From contig CM022665.1 in the NCBI GenBank assembly GCA_012295275.1, positions 37,426,433 to 37,490,432 of the forward strand: DNA of 64,000 nucleotides, given 5' to 3'. Positions within the stretch are counted from its first letter, which is position 1. The number at the start of each line of letters is the position of its first letter. Source of the DNA: Chrysomallon squamiferum (Eukaryota > Mollusca > Gastropoda > Neomphalida > Peltospiridae). Of the stretch, positions 26,676-40,580 are shown piece after piece. The translations under genes and the position numbers were made by a program. Below the pieces are notes generated by a model. The model worked only from the letters and a program-made list of their open reading frames with translations. It had not been told where the DNA came from and did no database searches.

Positions 26676-28259
26676 TCTTCAGTGGTATTCATTATAAGTC
26701 TATTTACAAAAAACTGTAACATAAACCAAACATCAAAACTACTCGTCCACCAAATAAACACAGAGACACGGTACTTTAGAGACACTTACAGCTAGAGATG
26801 ATTTTTGAGTCGGTCATAACCGTAAACAACTCTAACCTCTTTGACGCAATAAAGTGATGGAAATCAAAAACAACTTGTTTCTGAGTCACGTCCCATGAGT
26901 CATTTTGTAAAACGTCATTGCAGAAATCGCCTCTTTGTAGGCAGTTTATGATTACCGCTCAAAGAAATATTACAGCACTGTTAGTTACAGAAACACACTC
27001 GCTTGATGAGATTGGTGATTTATTGTCAGAAATAAAAACTATACAGCCACAGATTTATCAGCAACTGCTGCAAGAATTTGTTTTTATTTACCTGTGCGTT
27101 ATGGTTATTGGATGTCGGATTCCATGAAATATAATAATTAATCATTTATGATTTTAGTCTCTGGGTTTTTCACTTGTCTTTAATTTTTTATTTATTTTTT
27201 TGTTTTTATTATTAGGGTTTTTTTTTTTTTTATATAATCTTCAAAGCTTGGTGAATTTTGTATTCATTAATATTTTTGGTGAGTAACTCCCTAGCGAAGT
27301 GAAACTCCGATTACATTATAATGTGATAAGTGTTGCGCGAAAATGCATTTAGTCCACTCCTGTGTCACAAATGCAAAATGTTCTTTAATTACGTAATGCA
27401 TCAGAAATTGTCATAACAAAACCAAAACAGGCTTGCATAACAGTCTTTGTCTGAAGTAGAAAATCGGTGATGAGATTCAGCTGAAGCATGCTAGTCATCG
27501 TACAGCACGTGTTGTAGCAAAGGTAACGCGTACCTAGATTTTTTAAATTTACACTGTTAATTATTATTCCAGTTCATTTGGATAGAAACTGATATTTTTA
27601 GTTGTTGACGGTTAGGTCTGATTAACCGACTACTACAGTAATCACTTTGAAGAACTGAAACAAAACTCCATGCATTTCAGGTCATTGTTTATTTATATTA
27701 TATAAAGTCCCTATATGACGATAAAATAATGAAATTGTTGATTGGACATCCTGAGGACAAATCGATTTAAAAAAGAAAGAAAAGAAAAGTAAAACAAAAT
27801 AATAATAAAATATCATTAAAATAAAAACAACTCAATACACACAGATATACACACTCACGCACGCACAGACACAAAAAGACAGTTTTTAAATGTATTAATT
27901 TTTGTCTGGTGTAGTAGGCGCTGTTACTCATGCGCAGTGATGTTATTCATGACCCGCACTGACAAAGGTACATGAAGTCAATGATAGCGATACGTTTTAG
28001 CATGAGCAACATATTTATTTTAGTCTTAAGGTTTTTATTTATTTATTTATCTATTTATTTATCTATTTATTTTTATCTATTTATTATTCTACTTTTCTTT
28101 CTTTCTTTCTTTCTTTCTTTATATTAACAAACACTCCGAACGTACAAAAGAATAATAATATTAATCCAGACATTAAAAAAACAAAAAACAAATATAACGG
28201 TGAATCGATGCACAAAAAGTTTATTGAGATATTTTTATTTCTATTTTTTTATGAAACCG

Positions 28260-28465
28260 AGTTGTCATAAGGATGTGCAATCAGAAATTTCATTATTTCA
28301 TCTTGTCATATAGGGCCTTTATGTTATGGCGGAAGAACACACTGACTGTTTGACAAGCAATCACGTCTACGTCGGTGCTGACTGGGTAATTTCCACCAAG
28401 ACCGGAGTCGACGTGTCGATAAAAATGTCGATCGATGTCCATAGGATTGGAACGGACCAAAAGTG
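28260..28465. other. Repeat-free island in TMEM151 intron
   Basis: About 200 bases with several CpG words (CGTCTACGTCGG, GTCGACGTGTCGA, GTCGATCGATG) in an otherwise AT-rich, microsatellite-rich context. No open frame is recognised. It is a candidate regulatory element only. Confidence 0.25.
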
Positions 28466-29069
28466 AAAATGGGAATAACGAAGAAGAAATAATTTTTTTT
28501 TTTTTTTAAATGGCGTGGGGGTGGGGGTAGAAATCAAAAAATAAAAAGAGCGCTATTACATATAATCATTTTTCTTTTCTTTTTTTTTTCGTTTATTCGT
28601 TTGGTAAAATTGTATATCGATTCTTTTATATAGTTTATTTTTCATTGTAATTAAAGTAACGATCTTTTTTTTATTTTTTTTTTTTTTTTTTTAATCATAG
28701 ATATTTGCTTTTTTTTTTTTTTTTTTTCCCTTTCTCTAATTTAAGTTTATCTTGCTCAATTCCCTACATGTACACTATATATCCATTCCTGCACATTATT
28801 TTGACATATCTACGAATATATTTGTTCAGTAGAAGTCTAAAGTTAACGAAAAGTGAAGTCGATATATGTGGTTTAGACTTGCTGTGCGGCTTTGGGATAT
28901 TACCGCAGCCAGACAGTGGATTCGATCACATGTACAATGCAATAAAAATGGCTTTTATCATAATTATAATAATGACTTTTAGCTTTTATTGCTTTACTCT
29001 GAGAGAAGAAAAATGACTAACGAAATATGCATGACAATACGTTGTTTTCTGTCCAGAGAGGGTGGGGGG

Positions 29070-29073
<4 letters not shown>

Positions 29074-29160
<87 letters not shown>
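29074..29160 (+). repeat. (GA)n microsatellite
   Basis: About 87 bases of pure GA repeat after a G-rich lead-in. Confidence 0.97.
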
Positions 29161-29163
<3 letters not shown>

Positions 29164-29366
29164 TTAACAAGCACTGAGAAAAAAAAGCAAGACTGAGAAA
29201 GCCAGAAAGACTTAAAAAATATATAAGTACAGCGGCTGAGTGGATGAGAAAGAGCAGAGAAGCAGAGAAAAATTGAAAAATGGAGAAATGGATTAAAATA
29301 AATTAAGGAATATTGAAAGATCGAGAGATCGAACGACTGTGGAGAGCGCAGACAATAATAATAAAA

Positions 29367-29368
<2 letters not shown>

Positions 29369-29419
<51 letters not shown>
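29369..29419 (+). repeat. (AAT)n microsatellite
   Basis: About 50 bases of AAT triplets, 200 bp from the GA tract. Confidence 0.95.
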
Positions 29420-29421
<2 letters not shown>

Positions 29422-30949
29422 TTTAAACAGAAAAAAGATATAACGGTTAGAAAAATATATAACAATTGTAATTTTTAACAATGGATAATTTTGCAGTGTT
29501 CTAGCTGTAGAATATCTTCTGTATTATTCACAGTCTGCCATTATGTAGTCAATGGTATCAGAATAACAAATTCAGTGTATCTGAATAATCTATATTTTAA
29601 ATTTTTTTGTTTCTAAATTTAACAATTCTTTTTTTATTATTTACATTTTATTAATTTAACTGATTTAGAGGTATTTTAAACATAGATATATACATACATA
29701 CATACATATATACACACACACTCGTACAAACACACACAAATTATAAAACCATTCACTGCAGTTAACTTTTTAATACATAAAGTGCTGTACTCAGTCGTTA
29801 CTATGGCTACCATAACATTTAATTAGACTATTCTAACGACTTTATCTTTAATTACAGGTAATAAATATATTTTTTATTTACTTTTCTCCGAGAAGTTCTG
29901 ATCAGATTTTATTGATTTGATTTTCTGACGAGAAGGGGAAAAAAAACAAAAAAAAGCATGGCGAAATTGTATGACGTAATATCATGCAGAAAAACAAATT
30001 TAAAAAAATAGAATACCATCATCTTTATCCATCGAAGTGAAATAATTATTTTATAATTATCAAATGAAAATAAGAATTAAGTTCGTTCTTAAGTTTTCAT
30101 GATAAGGATTATGCGTTATTTTTTCAGTACTTATAACCCTTTAATTTTCCCACTTAATAAAGAAAGTTTTAGATTTTTTTTTATGACTTTGTTACACACA
30201 AAAATATATACTGGAGTTTTTTATTTATAACTTTTTTGTGAATAAAATATACGTTTCTCCGAGTGTGGAAGTTAAACAAAAAAACGAATAAAGAAAAATG
30301 AGATATTTTCTTAAAGTCTCATGTTGTAACATAGAATCAAACACCTTCGAGAAAATAATTTCTCTCTCTGAATCATAGTTACTGTTTTTATTCTTATCAT
30401 CATCACCATCGTTGTTGTTGTTGTTCTTGTTTACGTTGTCATAGTAGTTGTCATTATTGCTGTTATTGTCGTTATGATTGTTCGTTATCTTTTATTTGGT
30501 TTATATAACTTTTTTTTTGGTTTTCTATTTACATTAGAAAATTAAAACACAGAAACAGATAAAGATTAATGTAGATAAATTCCATTTCAATATGATTTGT
30601 ATCTTAAGTCTTCAACCAACCAAACAAACAAACAAATAAATAAATAAAATAAAAACGTAATACAACATAATGTAAAAGTGAATTGAAAATACATTAAATA
30701 TGATAATGCGAGCTGATTTTGGCTCAGAACATGAAATATTGAATTCTCTTGGTAAAGCCTTTCAAAGTTAACGCTGGAATTGACGTATTAATTTCGTTTT
30801 GACCTTAACTCAACAGTCTCCATAGATTGCTGTTGTCCTCAGAGAATTTATGTCATCGTCAAAAAAACCTGTACAGTTTTAACGATCTCATAATACCTTT
30901 ATTTAAAAAACACTCTCATCTGACCGATGTGATGTTATTTGAAAATGGC

Positions 30950-32330
30950 ACAGTAGTTCAAATGCCTGTGCTGAAGATTATTAATTTTATTTGAAGAAAA
31001 AACGTCATAATTCAAATATTTAAATAGTAAACAGGCTTATGAACAAACCAAAAAAAAAAAAAAAAAAAAAACGTAGAGTACTTTTAACGTTTTTTTTTTC
31101 TTCTTTTTTTTTTTTTTATTTTGTTGTTGTTGTTTTTCTTTTCTTTTCTTGTTTGTTGTGTTGTTGTTGTTATTGGGGGTTTTTTGGTGTGTTTTTTGTT
31201 GTTGTTTTGTTTTTGTTTTTTTAAATTGGCATTGTAATTGAAATATTTACGTACACAAAATTGTTGATGAAAAAAGAAAGAAAAAAAAAGAAGTAGAATG
31301 CTGTTAATGTTTTTTTTTTTTTTTTTTTTTTTAAACTGAAATTATAATTCAAATACTTGAAATTTACACTGAAATCCAAATGACTCAACATATGTAATCA
31401 ATCAGTCACGTGAATTAAAATGATCACATACGCAGAACAGCAGAACGTAATTAATATTATCTGAGACTGATGCTGTAATTTAAATACTTCAGATCAAAAA
31501 CCAGCTTATAAACCAAATGGATGATACTTTTTAACACGGGTATTCTGAATATTAACGTAGAATATTATTAATGTTATCTGAGACTGACATTATGCTCCAA
31601 ATAATCCATTACGTGAAGCGGTTTTATAAATCAGATCCTCCAAATGCAGTAGTTTCGTATTATCATTGCAGAATATTAATAAAATTATTTGATACAAATA
31701 CTGTAATATAAATGCTTCAAGACATAAAAAGGCTTATAAATCAAATTAATAAAATAATTTTTGCAAGAATGTTCAGTATATTGGCTTATAAAATTTTGCA
31801 TATTTATTGAGTTTGACCTTATTATTCAGGTATCTCAGTACACAATCAAACTTTTAAGTTAAACGAATCTAATTTTCTGTGCTGAGATGTTAGAGTAGAT
31901 CAATACTGATGTCATCCTAAGCTGACGTAATGATAAAAATACCTCAACACATAAACTACTAGGGTTCAAATACAACATCAACAAACAAAAAAAAAAAAAA
32001 AAACAAAAATAATAAAAAATATATATATAAATAAAAATATAAATGAAATGAAATAAAATAAAATAAAATAAAATAAAATAAAATAAATAAATAAAAATTA
32101 CACTGTATCCGTCATTTTAACATAAATTAATATTACTGAGTTTAACAGTTTAATTCAAATGGATAAGATAAAATACCTTTTTATGTAATTGTTGAGGATG
32201 CTGAAATTTTAATCTAAATATCTCAGTGTTTTGCCAGGCTCAAAAACCAAACTGACCAATGAATATTCGGCTTCAGGATACAGACAGAATATACTGATCA
32301 AAAGAATTTCATACGACAGAATATATAAAT
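30950..32330. repeat. Degenerate tandem array, about 115-bp period, roughly 8-11 units
   Basis: A module can be tracked by AATTCAAATACTTCA-like words at about 31009, 31236, 31347, 31477, 31596, 31706, 31822, 31930, 32153 and 32210. Most spacings are 108-130, or about twice that where poly-T or A-rich insertions occurred. It is followed in several units by GGCTTATAAA(C/T)CAAAT (31032, 31503, 31619, 31730, 31784) and by ATTAATGTTATCTGAGACTG (near 31451 and 31568). Units are strongly diverged; this is an old satellite inside the TMEM151 intron. Confidence 0.65.
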
Positions 32331-32599
32331 TACTGATAATATTACAACAAAACATTGCTTGAATCAAACAGAATTTTTATCACAGACATTTAATTCAGTG
32401 TCCTGTTCTAATTTGTTTTGACATCAGTTACGTTATGCTTTTTAGTATCGGGGCTACAGCATTAATTTTATTTACTGCAGATCAAACTGGCTGACTTTCT
32501 TTTTTTTTTTTTTTTTTTTTTTTGCATGTATAATCTATAAACCTATCTGTCCATATTAATTTATTAATTGGCCATTCATCTTAATAAATACAGTGCTTT

Positions 32600-32950
32600 C
32601 ATATCGATATTTATGAAATTCATGATCATCTCTTATCACGAAAATCGGGTTTTCAGAACTACGCCAACTGGTACCAGTGGCAGGCAACGATAGGCTTTAT
32701 CACCTCACATCAGCGGGTATCCAGACACTGAGTGAAAAATATTTTGCCGCTGGAAATCAGCAAACGTACGTTTTTCCCCCATAATAAAAGAGCCCTTTCT
32801 ATGATTATCGGTTGTTGGAACCGAACAACATTAACTGATGGATACCAGATTCCCCCAAAGAATACCCAACAGTGAAATGAAATGAATAAATAACATTTAT
32901 CACAATTTGCTTTAAAGAATTATTCGTCTTTGTCAGGATAACGCTAGCCA
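32600..32950. other. Repeat-free island in TMEM151 intron
   Basis: About 350 bases of balanced, non-repetitive sequence immediately beyond a poly-T tract and the 115-bp array. No coding potential is recognised. It is a possible regulatory island. Confidence 0.25.
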
Positions 32951-33949
32951 CATGTTGCTAAACCGGTTATCTAGTTCTGGCGTGTTCTGCTAGGGGAAAT
33001 TCGTGATGAATTTTAAATTAACGTATGTAAAATAGTTCTGTTCTGCTAAAATTGTGTCAGATTAAAGTACAAGAAGGAATTTCTAGAAATATGTTATTCT
33101 GATTAATTGTCATATAAAAGGGGTATCACTGTTTGCACATTTGTATTTTAATACTTGTATATATCTTTATTAGTAGGCGTTCTGGTATATAATTATATAT
33201 TTGAGAATTCACGAAGATTCACATGACTATGCATTCGATGAGAAATAAAGAAACACTAATAGCAATGATTATGATGATAACGACGGTGATAATAATGATT
33301 ATAATAATAATAAATAAATAAATAAATAAATAAAACAAAATATTAAAAATACTAGTAATAATAATAATAAGAAAGAAAAAAGGGTAAAAAAAAAAAAAAA
33401 AAAAAAAGAGATATATTTAAAGAAATCCGAACTCACATATGAAAGAAACAAAAAATACTCGGTCAGTTTGAAAAACGAGACGACATGGGATAAAAGCTTG
33501 ATTATAGCGTGCAATAATGGTAATATGATACACCTTGTCATCTTTCTTTTACCTGCTTATTTCACTTGTCTATATTGATTTTTCAAAATAATTCTTAGCA
33601 GCTCCAGGAAGCAACAGCAACGTGGTAGAGGATGATCAGAAATGGCTAAAGAAACAAACTACAAATGCTCTTCCGCACAGCATGCAATCACATTTACGGT
33701 CACGCAAATGAATATTAAACACATCATGTAGGATAAAAAATAAAATAAAAAATAACGCGAGAGAAGAAAATAAAAACTCTCAAGTACTTCTCTGTTCAGC
33801 TATTTTTGACAGATTTGCCAAGTTTAATATTTTCTTCCTAAGTATTATTTCTCCAGTTCGTTACAGTGATGTACGTCAGAATTTGTGTAAAGAGGTATCT
33901 CACGTTATTGTTTAATGTTATATTTTTGTTAGTGAATGTGTATGTGTGA

Positions 33950-34112
33950 GTATGTGCGTATATGTATAAATTTATGTATATGTGTATCTATCTATATATA
34001 TATATGTATGTATGTATGTATCTACGAATGTATATATATATGTATGTATGTATGTATGTGTGTATGTATGCATGCATGTATGTAAGTTCGTACGTACGTG
34101 TGGATGCATGTA
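33950..34112 (+). repeat. Imperfect (TATG)n microsatellite
   Basis: TATG/TGTA tetranucleotides with TATA and TGCA variants over about 160 bases. Confidence 0.9.
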
Positions 34113-34369
34113 TGTATTTATGAAATAGCTTTAAGGTAGTGCATAAAAATAATTACAACAAAAATAGTTTTTTATTTTTAGACAGTGTTAATTCCTTTAT
34201 TTTAAAATATATTTAAAAAAAATATTAATCAGCTCTGTGAAGTTGAATCAATAACGTATCTTCCTAAATAACCCGAAAATTATTACAGGTCAAAGTGATT
34301 TTCTATATCAACACCTTCATAATAAACTTAAGTAATTCATTTTTATGATTCTTTCGGAGTAAAAATAGA

Positions 34370-34650
34370 CGGGCGAAAAAATCCATGAGACATTAATATA
34401 AATAACGATAATTTGGTGGCCACCCACTCGTTCTCATAATAAATTCCTGACCGGGCAGAATTTGAAAATAACGAGTCAATATTTACCAAGATATTTCAAA
34501 GTCATTAGCGGCCGACAGTGATCGTAAATGTGAAACGAGACCGTATAAAAATCAAACTCAGTCTTTAACGAGTGAACAGCTAATGACACGGCTGCCAGTT
34601 CTGTTTGATCACCCAGTTTAGGCAGAACACGCAAAAATGTTTTGCTGGAG
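34370..34650. other. Repeat-free island in TMEM151 intron
   Basis: About 280 bases free of simple repeats. TCATTAGC (near 34502) and GCTAATGA (near 34578) form an inverted pair of homeodomain-like TAAT words. A minus-strand frame crosses it, but neither a known domain nor flanking splice signals support an exon. Confidence 0.25.
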
Positions 34651-35734
34651 GCTTTGCAGTAAAAAGTGAAACGAAAAACAAGAAGATTTATCGTAACGAC
34701 CCGCTTATTTTTTAATATTATTAATATTTTATCTCTTTCTAGAACATGAATTCTTGATCTGGTTTGTAATCTTGGTGACAAATATCAAACGTATGACGTG
34801 GTATGACGTTTTAACAAAGCATTAAAAAAAAAAAGCCATCTCTTTAGATGTTTGTAAATGGTTTGTTTGACACGAGTAGTGAACTATTAAGAAAGATCAA
34901 CTGTGTTGATTATGCTATTAAGAACATAACGTTAGTAGGAGATACTTGTAATTTGTTTTTAGTCTCGGCAAACTTTGTTAGCTTAAAATATCACCATTTG
35001 TTTGGTTTTTGTGTTTTTTTTAACTTTCAGTCATTGAAAATCGAATGCTTTTACTTTCTAATGAGATGTCATGACAAATATCAAAACATTTTCTGATTCC
35101 TGATGCTGGCCCATGTAACAAGCCCATGTAACGTTTTCAAAAAAAAAAAAGCTGCAATACGAATGAAGCGTATCTATTTCTAGTGTATCGATACAATAAA
35201 CAGAAATTAAATAGGAAATAGCGATAAATTATTTTTAAAAAAACCTAATAATAATAAAAAAAAAAAAAAAAAAAAAAATTAAAAAAGAAGAAAAAGTAAC
35301 CTGCATAAGATGGGAGGAAAGACAGAAAAATAATGAAATAAAAATTCTTTCTTAAATATTCAAGTATAAATATATATATATAAACAAACAACAACAACAA
35401 CAACACTTACGGTAATAAAAAGGCATGGAAGTTTATTTAAAAAATACTTTGATATTAATAATTTCTTTTTAAATAGATCGGATATCTGATAACAGAGTAA
35501 TTAATTTCTGTGTCACACTGAAGAAAAACGATCCTGCATCTTCACTGATGTGAATTTGCAGACTGTCAGAATTTCATTATTAGTGATGTCTGTTTCCAGT
35601 TTGATATTTTAGAAGAATTATTTAATGTTAGCTGATTTATGGTAAATGTAATACAAGAATAAAATTATTCCGTATACTTTATTGTAGCGAGTTCAGTCTG
35701 TTGTTCACACTCGTAATATTAATCGGCAGAAGCA

Positions 35735-36115
35735 ATAACAAGCGAAAATAATAATAAGACTAATGATGACGATGATGATAATGATGATGATTTTGATGAT
35801 GATGATGATGATATGCGATAGTTGTAGTACTAGTAGAAAAGTAAAGGTAGTAGTAGTTGTAATAGTAGTAGTGGTGATGGCAGTACTATTAGTAGTAGTG
35901 TTAGTATTAATAATATTAGTGGATTTTATTGTTATTGTTGCTGTCACAGAAGTATTAGTCCTAGTAGAGTAGTAGTAGTAGCAGGAGAGTTATAGTATAC
36001 TAATAATGGTTTTAGTAATAGTAGTAACAGTAATACTATTGATAGTAATAACAGCAGTAGTAATGATAGTAATACAAGTAGTAATTAGTAATATTAGTAG
36101 TAACAGCAGTGGCAG
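35735..36115 (+). repeat. Imperfect trinucleotide tract (GAT/AGT/AAT types)
   Basis: Nearly 400 bases composed largely of GAT, then AGT/TAG, then AAT-like triplets with frequent substitutions. Low-complexity Met/Val or Ile/Thr open frames on both strands come from this repeat. Confidence 0.85.
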
Positions 36116-36490
36116 TAAAATGTGTGGACAGTTAATTTAGGATTTTTTAAATTTAAAAAAATTTGACATTTGTTTTGAAAGGTTAGCGACAGGTTAGATT
36201 GTCCAAAGTTTAAAACAGAATGAAACATTTTAGTGAAAAACATTGTTTTTGTTCTTCTTCTTTCTTTTCTGAAAATTCAAAGTAAAGCTTTATTAACCAG
36301 TCAACATTTAAAACATGTCATTTAATCGATTCATATTTGTACGCACCAAAGGGAAACATTTTACGTTCTTTTATTTGCAGTTCCGGTTCCGGTTTATTAG
36401 CAGATATTTATCAATCGTTGCTAATGGAGCAAAACCGACAACAAAGCGCGACAAAATGGTGATAAATATAAGATAAATTTCTGTTAAGAA

Positions 36491-36492
<2 letters not shown>

Positions 36493-36534
<42 letters not shown>
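36493..36534 (+). repeat. (AAT)n microsatellite
   Basis: About 42 bases of AAT triplets. Confidence 0.95.
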
Positions 36535-36543
<9 letters not shown>

Positions 36544-37017
36544 GAATGATACCGGACGTACTATTTTCTAAAAAAAAACTAGTGATGATTTATTAATCAG
36601 AAATCGACCGCTCCCAACTCAATTAGTCGAATAATAAATTACCTACGGTGTAATCTGATTAAGAATTTACAGGCCCTGCACCAGACAAGTCCATGCTTCT
36701 ACTAGCACGATCCAGCCGCTTCACTATTCACAAGAGATGAGTGAAATATTACCGTATGAAAAAAAAAAAAAAAAAAAAAAAATACCCTATAACAGACACG
36801 AAACCGAGTCGCTGGTATCATCTGATAGCCGCTGAAGCTGTACACGACACTTAGTCCAAGTCCTTACCGCTTACTGGTCATTTTCTCAAAACATGCACTT
36901 GGCGAGATTATCCTCGCAGTCATGTGACAGTCAAGAGCGATGAAGGGCTTTAATAGCTCTCAGTTTCCGTACAATCCGATCACTGATAGAGAACACCATC
37001 CGATAATATATCATACA

Positions 37018-37206
37018 CGTACATACATACATACATATGTGCATACAAACAGACACACACATACGTATCATAAAAATAAACACGTACAAAGTTTCATACA
37101 TACATACATATACATCATACATACATGTACATATTTACATATACATATATACATACATACATACATTCATACATACCACATATATACACATATATACCTT
37201 CATACA
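37018..37206 (+). repeat. Imperfect (CATA)n microsatellite
   Basis: CATA/TACA tetranucleotides with CACA and TATA variants over about 190 bases. Confidence 0.9.
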
Positions 37207-37309
37207 TGAGAAAAAGAGAAAGCTTGGTGTATATTTGTGGTTTTTACCACTTGATCTTATAATTACTTATAATCTTAGTATAAAAATATTTTAGTGGTGC
37301 GCATAATAA

Positions 37310-37312
<3 letters not shown>

Positions 37313-37361
<49 letters not shown>

Positions 37362-37379
37362 TACTATTATTATTATTAC
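37313..37379 (+). repeat. (ATT)n microsatellite
   Basis: About 67 bases of ATT triplets with a short ACT interruption near the right end. Confidence 0.95.
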
Positions 37380-38689
37380 CAGTAATACTACTATCGGTAA
37401 GAGGATCGAAACAGATATAATTTTAGACTTCTATTTTCTTTCTTTTTTAGTTGGGTAATTGAATTATCTTGTACTGTAAAGTTTACAAACAACTGAATTG
37501 ATTCGCTCTTTAAATACAGTTGATCTCCTAATTGATCACATTGTTTTTATTCAGACTCTTTGGCAATGTTTCTTACAACACTACAGTTATTCTTAAGTGA
37601 AAACAGTTATTTCGTTCACTCAGAAACAAACACTCTCTCTCAAACTCTTTCTCCCGTCTCTCTCATTCTCGTATTCTTTACACAAAAGCAACAACGGTAA
37701 CAGTATTGATAACGAAGATGATAGCGACCTGTTAATAGCAGTGACTGGTTTGTTCAAAAGTACATTACAGTCTCTCACTCAGCCAATCCAAGAAACGATG
37801 TAATTAAACCTAGTTTCAAGATCGTATTAATAACAGTACTTATTCAAGTGAGAATTCGAAAATTTAATGAACTAAACCTCATTTAACACTGGAATCTATC
37901 GAGGCGTTGTTAAAGAGGATTTTTCTCTTAGATTTCTGTTTATATCCAGTCTGTTTAGTTTGTCAAATTTTATATTAGAAACTCTCTCTCTCTATTCCTG
38001 ATTCTGTCCACTATTTGTTTGATCTAACGATGATGATTTTCAGCAGAAATAACATCAACAACAACAATAACTGAAACTGTTTTACATAATTAATCAAAGT
38101 CTAAAATATCTCAAATTCTCATAAAAGAGTTTTGGCTTTTCTAAGATTTCTAAGTAGCTTAAATAACCCTCAGTTATTATTATTTCTGACATGTATAATT
38201 TAAATTGAATTTATCAATAAACAAGGATTTATTAAAGTCATTAATACGAAGTCACAGATTTCGACAGAAACAATCGGGTTTAATAGAAGAAGAAGAAAAA
38301 AAAAAAAACGATTTCAGAACACTTTAAATTGAATCTTCGGTTCATGCAATTAGAAGCTATGAGATGATGAGATTGTGATGAAATTACGGTCCTTCACTGA
38401 TTACATGTTTTTTTTGAAGAAAAATGAGTTAATTTCAGATCTAGTGAATTAGTGTACATCAAAAACAAATCAGTCTAAGCCACTGTATATTAGATTATCT
38501 ATCTACGCTATATAAGGACCTTGATAACATTATTAGCTTACGTTTAAAAAAAAAAAAAAAAAAAAAAAAAATTATACAAGACCATAATGTTTTGCATTTT
38601 TGAACTACAATAAAAACACGAGATAAGATTTTTATATCACGAAAATTTTTACTGTTGTTAATTTTAATAAATTTGGATATGAATATAAT

Positions 38690-38691
38690 AA

Positions 38692-38734
<43 letters not shown>

Positions 38735-38758
38735 ATTATGGAAATGCGGTTTAGTAAT
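38690..38758 (+). repeat. (AAAT)n plus 3' word shared with 42565-42586
   Basis: An AAAT run to about 38735 is followed directly by GGAAATGCGGTTTAGTAAT (38740-38758). The same word, extended by TAT on its left, follows an AAT run at 42565-42586. A unique word repeatedly abutting a microsatellite is typical of the tail of a dispersed element. The element itself is not identified. Confidence 0.6.
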
Positions 38759-39649
38759 TCATAAAATAAAGTTTGTAATTTGAGTTTGAAACGCACAAAT
38801 TAATTTCACAGCTGTTTTAACCAAAAAAACTTAGTCTATGCTCCTGTATATATTGTATATAATAGTAGTTTATTTACTTTAAGCCGTGTGGCTCATAAGC
38901 ATACAAGTACTTAAGTACGCATATTTACGTAGAAACATATGCGTGCTTGCACTTATTAATATTAATCGTTATATACGGTTATCTGAACAACATACTGACA
39001 CTGGAGGTGGGGTTGTGTTTTTTTTTTTGGAATAATTAATTTTTCATGAATATGTCTAGAACGACGTGTTTCCAGTGATAAACCTTCTATCTGTCATCAT
39101 CATCGTCTGCTATTTTTGTTATGTATCAGCAGAATCATTTTAAACTTTTATTGGCTGTACTGTTAAATCATTCCAACAACATGATTCACCTAACGCTCCC
39201 TGTATTCTATAAGCAGCCTTTCTCGGTGAATTGGTTAATATGCAAACAATTAACTTTCCTATAACTGATTTTAAATTACGTGATGTTGTTATTAGAAATA
39301 TTATTGTTGTTGTTATTGTTATGATTGTTATTTTTGTTTCTGTTATTATTATTTTATTGTTGTTTTTGTTTTATTGTTTTTTGTTGTTGTTGTTATCGTT
39401 ATTGTGATTTTGCTTTGTGTTCTTGTATTTGTTGCTTTTGTTATTATTTTTTATCATTATCACTGTTACTATTGTTTTTCATACTGTTTTTTTTTTTTTT
39501 AAAATCATATTAAATTATTGTTATTATTGTTGTTATCATCATTATTGTTGTTAATATGTAATCACTCTACTAATGATATATATTGTTGTCAGAATATACC
39601 TTCGCCTTTATAACAATGGTGTTGAGTGTACTTTGCTAATATAGTTTCA

Positions 39650-40050
39650 TTACACAGACTTTCTTGTTAAGCAGTGTCTGGCAAACATAATGGCGACATT
39701 TTCTGGTGTTATAGTTCTGCATGCTGGAGAGCTCGATTCGGAACACAAAGTTACCATGCCAACACATACCGTGGCTAAATTAAACGAAATAAAGAAACAT
39801 CCGATAACAGCTACATTCCTAGAGCCATTTAGTAAAGAATTGATTTTGATATCCATAGATGTTAACACGTAACCACCCATCAAAACAGCGTTAGGGAAAA
39901 GAGCAAATTGCACGTACCCATTAGTACATAATTAACATGCAAAGAAAATAAATGTATTGCGGGAAGTTTCATTTTTCGAAACCGGTTTTAAAAAGCACGC
40001 GTGGAAGGTCTCGATAATTCGTACGCTTTGAAGTTGCTTTAGGTCCGGAC
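39650..40050. other. Repeat-free island in TMEM151 intron
   Basis: About 400 bases of balanced sequence with overlapping 60- and 87-codon frames on opposite strands. Neither frame resembles a known protein or is bounded by matched splice sites. It may be a regulatory island. Confidence 0.25.
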
Positions 40051-40517
40051 AAATAATGACTTTTCACGGAAAGAAATTATCTGTTTTTATTACGATTATT
40101 TCTTTCGATGTCTCTTTTACAGTGAAGGATCAAATGGATATTTTTAAACTGAAGATGAAATAGTATTGTTTTATTTTCTTCTAGCGACCAGCCTTGAAAG
40201 AAAAAACGCCGTGCATCTTAATATGAGTACATCTTCTTTGGTCATAACATGCTTAATCGGCAAATGGAGTGGTTTAGTAAATGTATTTATTATTTGCTCA
40301 GTGTTCTGTACAGCAACGCTGTAAGGTCAAAAGTTTTCTAGAATTAATATCGAAATTGAAGTAATGAAGAATGGAAGGTAGAAATCAATTTTATTATTAT
40401 TTTTTTTTTATTGAAGATTTAAAAGCAATAATATTAAGGGACCAGACGTAATTTCCAAATGACGTGTTTATATTCACTTTACGTGATGAATTCAAATATT
40501 ATTGGAAACAGTTATGC

Positions 40518-40518
<1 letters not shown>

Positions 40519-40575
<57 letters not shown>
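40519..40575 (+). repeat. (GA)n microsatellite
   Basis: About 57 bases of pure GA repeat. Confidence 0.97.
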
Positions 40576-40580
<5 letters not shown>

